Origin: Paralvinella palmiformis
Taxonomy: Eukaryota > Annelida > Polychaeta > Terebellida > Alvinellidae
Assembly (NCBI GenBank): GCA_025642065.1
Contig: JAODUP010000563.1
Location: forward strand, 186,001-250,000
Direction: 5' to 3'
Length of the DNA: 64,000 nt
The position numbers and the translations under genes are program-made. The stretch's first letter is position 1, and every line of letters begins with the position of its first letter. This document shows, one piece after another, positions 57,775-64,000 of this stretch. The notes below the pieces were generated by a model, which ran no database searches, had not been told where the DNA came from, and worked only from the letters and a program-made list of their open reading frames with translations.

Positions 57775-59147
57775 GGAGCACCACTATTTATTAATAAATA
57801 CAATCTTTTTTTAAACACTCGGGCACACAATGTTACAGACTGGAATACATTAACAACGTCATGTGTTCATATATTTGATGAGTGCTTTACTTGTAAATAT
57901 TATTTATTGTATCTAAATAAATAACATACTTATAACCAATTGCTTATTGATTAACATTTTGTTTATATAACTGTTACTTAATGATCTGGATTGATGTCGT
58001 GTCCAATATGATTTCCTATAAGTTAATCACTTTACTAAGATGAAGCAATCTGTTTATTCTAATCCAACTTTACTGTAATATGTAGAAGTCAACCAATAAC
58101 GTTTGTTTGTCACATACTAAACACCTTAGGTCAGGAAATATGATTTATAAAATCATCACCGAGATGTCAAAACAAATGATATCACACTCAAATAAAATAC
58201 CTTCATTTAAGACATCAACATCTTTAAACAGCAATGGCTCATCCTAAACTACCATTAACCTTAGTTTTAATTATGATGATCATGATGATGATCGTGATGA
58301 GGAGGACGTTGATGGTAATACAAATAATAATAATAACCTAGATTTGATAAAATGCCCTCGACAGTTAAAATAAGTTGTATATTTATTTGTTTTTGTTTTG
58401 TTGTCTCAGTTTTGTTGATGTTTGTTTTTGTTAGTGTTCGTTTTTAATGAGATGTTATGTGCATAGATTAAGCTTTTAATAATGATGGAAGTAATTTCTT
58501 AATATAAGACAGTTTGAATTTGAAAATTCGATAAATATCTATGCGAAGGGTATGGAAAGTAGAATTACTATTTGCGTTCTGGATTTTATCAATTTAGAAT
58601 AAGCAATTTTTCCAACTGAGAATGATCATATTTAAGTAACATTTAAAGTAACCCGCAAGTCGTATCTGATGGTTATCATAATCACGCTGCTATACTTCAG
58701 TGCACATAACATATACAATCCTACAGATACTATTACATCCTGCAATGATACAAGTCTCGAAGTAAAGATTTGTTCCTAACTTTTGATCATTTAAATGTCT
58801 TACTGAGGCGATTATATATCTAAGCGAACAAAATTTATATCGCCTAATTGAGAGAAATAATAGTAAAACGAGTTTATTAAGTGAATGTACTCTTCATAAA
58901 GAAACAAATGGAAAAGTTGAACATCAAAATATACAATATCTGGCGAAAAAAAGTATATGATAATAAATAACTGTAAACGTTAAAGTTTAGAGTTTGTCTT
59001 GTTTATAGATTAAGATGATACACATGATGTGACTTGATGTAAATTTGATTATATACTTCTATAATAACTTATTATCATCCCCATCTGGTCATCATCTAAT
59101 GGCAGCATCCCGTCATTTTCTGAAGAATTCAGCAAAATTTAGTTATC
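57775..59147. other. No gene seen
   Basis: Very AT-rich intergenic DNA with a short GATGAT tract near 58275-58315. Confidence 0.5.
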
Positions 59148-59389
59148 CTAGTGTTGGGTTGAGTTATTTAGCCTCGAGGCTGATTACATTCTAGTGTTGG
59201 GTTGAGTTATTTAGCCTCCAGACTGGTTACATCCTAGTGTTGGGTTGAGTTATTTAGCCTCGAGGCTGGTTACATCCTAGTGTTGGGTTGAATTATTTAG
59301 CCTCGATGCTAGTTACATCCTAGTGTTGGGTTGAGTTATTTAGCCTCGAGGGTGGTTACATTCTAGTGTTGGGTTGAGTTATTTAGCCG
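59148..59389. repeat. 43-bp tandem repeat, about 5.6 copies
   Basis: Units begin CTAGTGTTGGGTTGAGTTAT at 59148, 59191, 59234, 59277, 59320 and 59363, exactly 43 bp apart. The last is cut off by LINE sequence at about 59390. Confidence 0.95.
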
Positions 59390-60690
59390 CGTATTTGTCG
59401 ACTTCAGTAAGGCGTTCGATACAATTGGGAGGAACGGACAATAGCAGCTACTGAGGAAGTATGGCTGCCCAGAGAAGTTCACAAGAATGATCGAGGCACT
59501 ACATACCGGAATGCAGGCAAATGTCAGTGTTGGAGAGGAAGTCTCAGAATCGTTCTGTGTCACAAGTGGGGTCAAGCAAGGTTGTGTAATGGCCCCCAAT
59601 CTCTTCTCCATCTTCATATCAGCAATTCTCGATGAGGCTTTCCGAGACGTGGGGTGGCATCTACATACAGTCCAGACAGAGCGCTGACCTATTCAACGTC
59701 ACACACTTCAGAGCTAAGACAAGACTAATCGGATACGGATGAGAGAGCTGCTATTCGCAGATGACAGTGCACTAGTTGCCCATTCTGCTGAACAGATGCA
59801 GAAAATAGTGGATATTTTCTCCGATGTGTCAAAGAAGTTCGGTTTGAAGATTAACATCAAGAAGACCGAGGTGCTGTACCAACCCAACTCTACAAGGACC
59901 AGAGAGGAGAATATAATTGTTGATGGAAACAAGCTAAACTCTGTTCTGGAATTCACCTACCCCGAAAGCACTATATCAAATAATGGACGCATTAACGATG
60001 AAATACAGAGGAGGATGGCCAAAGCTAGTGCATCTTTCGACCGACTACGCCAGACACTTTGGAACAATCATCATGTGTCCATGCGGATTAAAGGCAAAAT
60101 ATACCGTGCAATTGTGCTGTTCACCCTCCAATACACAGCCGATACCTGCGCAGTGTATAGGCGACAGGTGAAAAAGCTGCATGGCTTCATGATGTGACAC
60201 CTACGTTCTACAATGATAATAACCTGGATGGACAAAGTGACAAACAAGGAACTACTCGAACGGACAGGGTTGCCATCTATGGAAGATCTTCTGATCAGAA
60301 AGAATCTCCACTGGACTGGACACCTCCTTAGGATGTCACCAGACGCTACCAAAGCAGGTTGCCCAATGTCTTCTGGTCACAGAAAGTGAGGGCGCTCTCG
60401 TCTCCGGTTCAAGGATACCATCAAGAGAAACTTGAAACACAGAGACATAAGACCGACTCATGGACACTCTCACAATAGTCTTTGTCGCATCGCGACCGAC
60501 AGCATGATGATGGGGCCTAATGCGTACCCCTGAAAAACGACGGGAACAGTGAAAGAAGTGCGCGTTATACACGGAACATTACGGTAGGTATAAAATGGAA
60601 TTGGGATTGATACACTTGGAATTGAAATTGATAAATTTCAACTGGAATTTGAATTGATCAAATGGAATTGACAAATTGGAATTGACCCCA
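59390..60690 (+). mobile_element. 5'-truncated LINE fragment (RT and C-terminal part)
   Basis: The frame opens with VFVDFSKAFDTIGR (RT motif). Then come VTSGVKQGCVMAPNLFSIFI (59487-59687) and LLFADDSALVAHSAEQMQ with the catalytic FADD at about 59757. Next are KKTEVLYQPN, YPESTISNNGRINDEIQRR-like thumb sequence, YRAIVLFTLQYTADT (usually YACET) and, after a stop at 60195, WMDKVTNKELLERTGLPS and LHWTGHLLRMS. The catalytic motifs are present, but a frame change near 59690 and stops break it. A tail of imperfect GGAATTGA repeats (about 60595-60690) resembles the short 3' repeats of such elements. Clade not assigned. Confidence 0.85.
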
Positions 60691-62719
60691 ATGTCTGGTT
60701 TCAGCTCAGTGTTACTTTTCATTGCGATACCATATGTATGAGGGATGTAATCACTGAGTAGTGATCATAAAATTTACACATTCCAATATGGCGGTCAGGT
60801 TGACTTTTTTAAACTTTAAAACAATCATGTAGAAAACCTAAATAAAACAATTAAGACTTGTATTAATACTATAATTAGTTAATGTAGGACATAGGATTTC
60901 ACAATTTTAAACGTTCAATTGTTCAGAGCCATTCAATAAATGGAGTATGGCATGTTAGTCATATTTATATTTGAATAAAATCAGTACAGTATTTGCATCC
61001 ATGAAAACATTTAATAATGTATCAATGTTTGAATTCAAATACATTTGAAAATTAATTGTGTTCGGTGAATACAATTTTCTCATTAATATTGTTGGGCAAT
61101 GTCAAAGGCGAGTATAATGTGATATGTCTGGAAAATTGTCTACGTGAAACTGTTCAAATAAAATGTATTTATAATTTTGTAGCTTATCTTCTCAGCGCAG
61201 TATATCTTCATGAAAATGGTTTCCATGATGGTGCCACCATACAAATAGGTTATAGTTAACAGAATGTTACCCTGGATAGCATAAAACAAATGTTTAATTA
61301 AAGTGGATGGTAAATGAATAACATATTACAGCATTAATTATTTAATATTGGGTGATTTATAATGAACAGAATGTTAAATCTCTCATGGCTACCATGATAA
61401 CCATAATCATAATAATATTATTTAAATATTGTATGTCTTAAAATTAAATATGTTGAGATATGGCCAAATCCTGGAAGTGAAAATCATGTACATTATGAGA
61501 TGTTTTTTCTTGACTAACTGTAGCTAGTCATCTACCAAATTACTGTTTATGCTAAGTCAACATGAAATCTGACTTACAGTGAGATATCTGATAAGAGTTT
61601 GATCAAACATTTTACAACTTTAAAATTAATATTTACTTCTGTTGTTTCATGATCATGTTGGTTCACAATTGAGTGCATTCTCAATTTGGTATATTTTATG
61701 TCAAATCAAATGTTATGCTGATATTGTGCTAAATTTTTGTTATTTCTACATCAACAAACAAATAATAACCCTGGTCTTCATGTGCTTGGTCTGAAATTTG
61801 CACAGTGATACTATTTTACATGTGCTCTATATAGTATTGGAGCCAAGCAATCTCTGACTAGTTTTGACTTCATTCATAAGCTATGTTGGTATTTTCATTG
61901 TAGCATAAAACTGAAATTTGGTCCACTAAGTGGTATTTTTATGTCAAAATGCTACCAATTTTATGAACTCTATAAAAAACATTTGATGATCCACAGCTAG
62001 AAAGAGAATGTGAGTAAACCAAGAGATAATGAAAGATTAGAAAGTAAACAATCCAAGCAAACAAATGTATGTGTGAATTAAAACATGATGATGTGACAAT
62101 AATAGAAACCAGAGGATTCTACAATAAGCTAGTAAATTCCCAAGTAACCTAATCTGGTATTACTGCCAGTTATGTAGTGGGGTTTCATTCCACAATTCTG
62201 GAAAACACATCAAACCATTAAAAAAATAATTCTCACTAGTATCAGCCTGGAGATCAACCTGTGTTGTAATTATTGAATGGGCCTGTTTTGAGGGAACCTT
62301 CAGTCTCATTTCTTAAACTGTTAAATATTAACCTTTGGACAAATACATGACGTAACACTAAACATTATTTTAATGGTGATTGCAATGGGTTTATAAATTA
62401 GGACTTTAAGCTAGTGGAAACCTTACTGAAGTATCAAAATTTCACTGTACAGGACCTAACCACAAAAGGTAGACCAAGTTTGTTTCAAGCTTTGACTCGG
62501 GTGTAAGCAGCCCTACTGAATGATTGAATAAACAGCCCAACAATCCACTAATCTCTAGGATTATTTTGAAATATGCACAGTTTGGGCATATCTATAAAAC
62601 TAGCCTCCACTTTTAGTTGAGAGCTAAGTCTATATAAGAAGCAACTAATGTGCCACTGTAAGAAGTAATTTTTCCATCAAGAATGCTTTTAGACAGTGGA
62701 TCTTCTTGAGATGGTTGTA
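60691..62719. other. No gene seen
   Basis: AT-rich. The longest frame (61056-61259) has no recognisable domain. Outer parts of the LINE relic at 62720 may extend into this stretch. Confidence 0.4.
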
Positions 62720-63014
62720 GATAACATCATATACTACTGATGTGCCATACTCATTCAAATTAATATATTTCCAAATTTATAACCCTTAGAATTCTTTTAA
62801 CTGATCCATTGGGGTAAAGAAAGATATAATACCAGCGTGTAATAGTGGTGCGCTTCGATGATTTGACATAATCAGCTAAAGTCAAATAGATAATATGTGT
62901 TTAATCATGATTAAACTTCAGATAACTTTGAGTGCTCTACAGCTTTATATTAACAATGTAATGTGGTAAATTCTCCAAGGAAGAGGACAAATTGTATTGA
63001 TTGGTAGGATCCAG

Positions 63015-63093
<79 letters not shown>

Positions 63094-63240
63094 TATCTTA
63101 AGTTCATTGTCAAAACTAAATCACTAAGAACATATAGGAAGAAAACGCCATTATTGTCAACTTTATCAATTATAGCAAATAGTTTAAGAAGGACCAGGAT
63201 TATAATAGTATATTGATGATTATCAAAGCCCAGCTATTTT
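62720..63240 (-). mobile_element. Old relic of the LINE family at 46563-48540
   Basis: Block-by-block similarity with 47225-47810. Matches include CTGATGTGCCATACTCATTC, GATCCATTGGGGTAAAGAAAG, TCTCCAAGGAAGAGGAC and GGATCCAGT. The minus strand near 63190 still suggests ILVLLKLFAIIDK, the decayed RT motif LVLLDLSAAFDT. A TA run (63019-63090) has expanded inside it. Confidence 0.6.
63019..63090. repeat. TA microsatellite
   Basis: Uninterrupted TA run, the longest in the window. Confidence 0.95.
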
Positions 63241-64000
63241 AGTCTAAATTGGTGATTTTATAAATATTTAGATGGGAAGGTATCCTCGAGTTTGGGAAAT
63301 GCCTATAGATAATGACTGATTAATTACCTTCGTAATTAAATTATCCAGAACACCCGAACACTCTTAGAATAACCCGATACTCTTAAAACACACTGTGATA
63401 CTCTTAGAACATCCTGATACTTTTGGATCAGCTGCATGGAAAATATTTTAGGATTTCCTCATTAAATATATGGTCTCAGTTTCTTTATGAACAATCAGGA
63501 CTCTTCAACCAATACGGTGTTTTGACATTATTATTGTAATACTCTCAATGTTCCATGGTAAGGATATTTCTAACTTGAATTTTACTAACTATGAAGATAT
63601 GATTATTAATAACCCAAACAGACCTGATAGATGGGTGTACACAGCAGCTTAGTGTCTCTTACAGTCTCTTTTCAGCTTGTGAGTCCCTACTGTATCTTGG
63701 ATATCCCCTCGCCCATATGTCCGAAGTGTGACCAATCCGAATGTTAAATAACAAGTCAACAACAACAACAATCATATCATGGATGTAAAGGGCTTCATGG
63801 AAGTTGCTTTGTCCTTACAAGTAAATAGTCAATTCTAACTAATCAAAGCAAAACATATATTAATGTTAGTAATAACAATATGAAGTTTATTCAACATCAC
63901 ATCATTTCATAAACTTGTTAACACACACACACACAATTTAAAATGCCCATATTAAAATTTGGACAAAATATTTGTATTAAAATCACCAATCAGTGGTTAT
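63241..64000. other. No gene seen
   Basis: Contains three tandem-like blocks with ACTCTTAGAACA near 63358-63425 and a block near 63690-63735 (CCCATATGTCCGAAGTGTG) that faintly resembles the SINE body at 40567. Confidence 0.35.

Overview
The window is eukaryotic nuclear DNA, most likely from a marine mollusc and probably a gastropod. The evidence is indirect: compact multi-exon genes with short AT-rich introns, a nuclear-type tRNA-Ser(GCT), many tRNA-derived SINE heads, several different non-LTR retrotransposons, a small hAT element, and dense TA/GT/GAGT/ATT microsatellites. No bacterial operon, CRISPR array or viral gene was recognised. Species cannot be fixed from the sequence.

Layout. 1-5200: gene-poor, with SINE heads and microsatellites. 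5236-5317: an intact tRNA-Ser(GCT) gene. 5850-9798: a decayed LINE on the + strand (endonuclease, RT, Cys-rich tail) interrupted by a 262-bp hAT-type MITE with a perfect 8-bp target duplication and by a second element built of inverted GGTCTTTTG modules. 10090-16700: repeat mosaic, including a 480-bp element inverted relative to 4281-4766, an RNase H-bearing LINE relic and a full tRNA-SINE. 16798-20178: a single-exon, GC-rich gene for a 1126-residue multipass membrane protein of unknown function. 20179-30900: microsatellites, SINE heads and a palindromic/tandem duplication. 31002-32560: a jockey/CR1-type LINE on the minus strand. 33016-41430: a multi-exon ankyrin-repeat gene followed by a decayed copy of part of its own large exon. 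41588-43950: an inverted duplication carrying one possible small coding exon. 45348-46158: the first two exons of an unrecognised gene. 46563-48540: an L2/CR1-like LINE on the minus strand. 48480-50230: a stretch whose homopolymer pattern suggests poor consensus quality. 53597-57195: an eight-exon carbohydrate sulfotransferase gene (CHST15-like, type II membrane protein). Its splice phases all fit, but it carries one in-frame TAA at codon 67. 59148-60690: a 43-bp tandem array abutting a 5'-truncated LINE. 60691-64000: AT-rich DNA with a relic of the same LINE as at 46.5 kb.

The protein genes look functionally unrelated: a membrane protein, a cytoplasmic ankyrin scaffold and a Golgi sulfotransferase. 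I see no gene cluster acting as one system. The strongest leads are the sulfotransferase nonsense codon, the isolated GC-rich intronless membrane gene, the exon decay next to the ankyrin gene, and the inverted exon duplication at 41.6-43.9 kb. Gene models were built by hand from reading frames, splice sites and phase, so untranslated ends and small exons may be missing.
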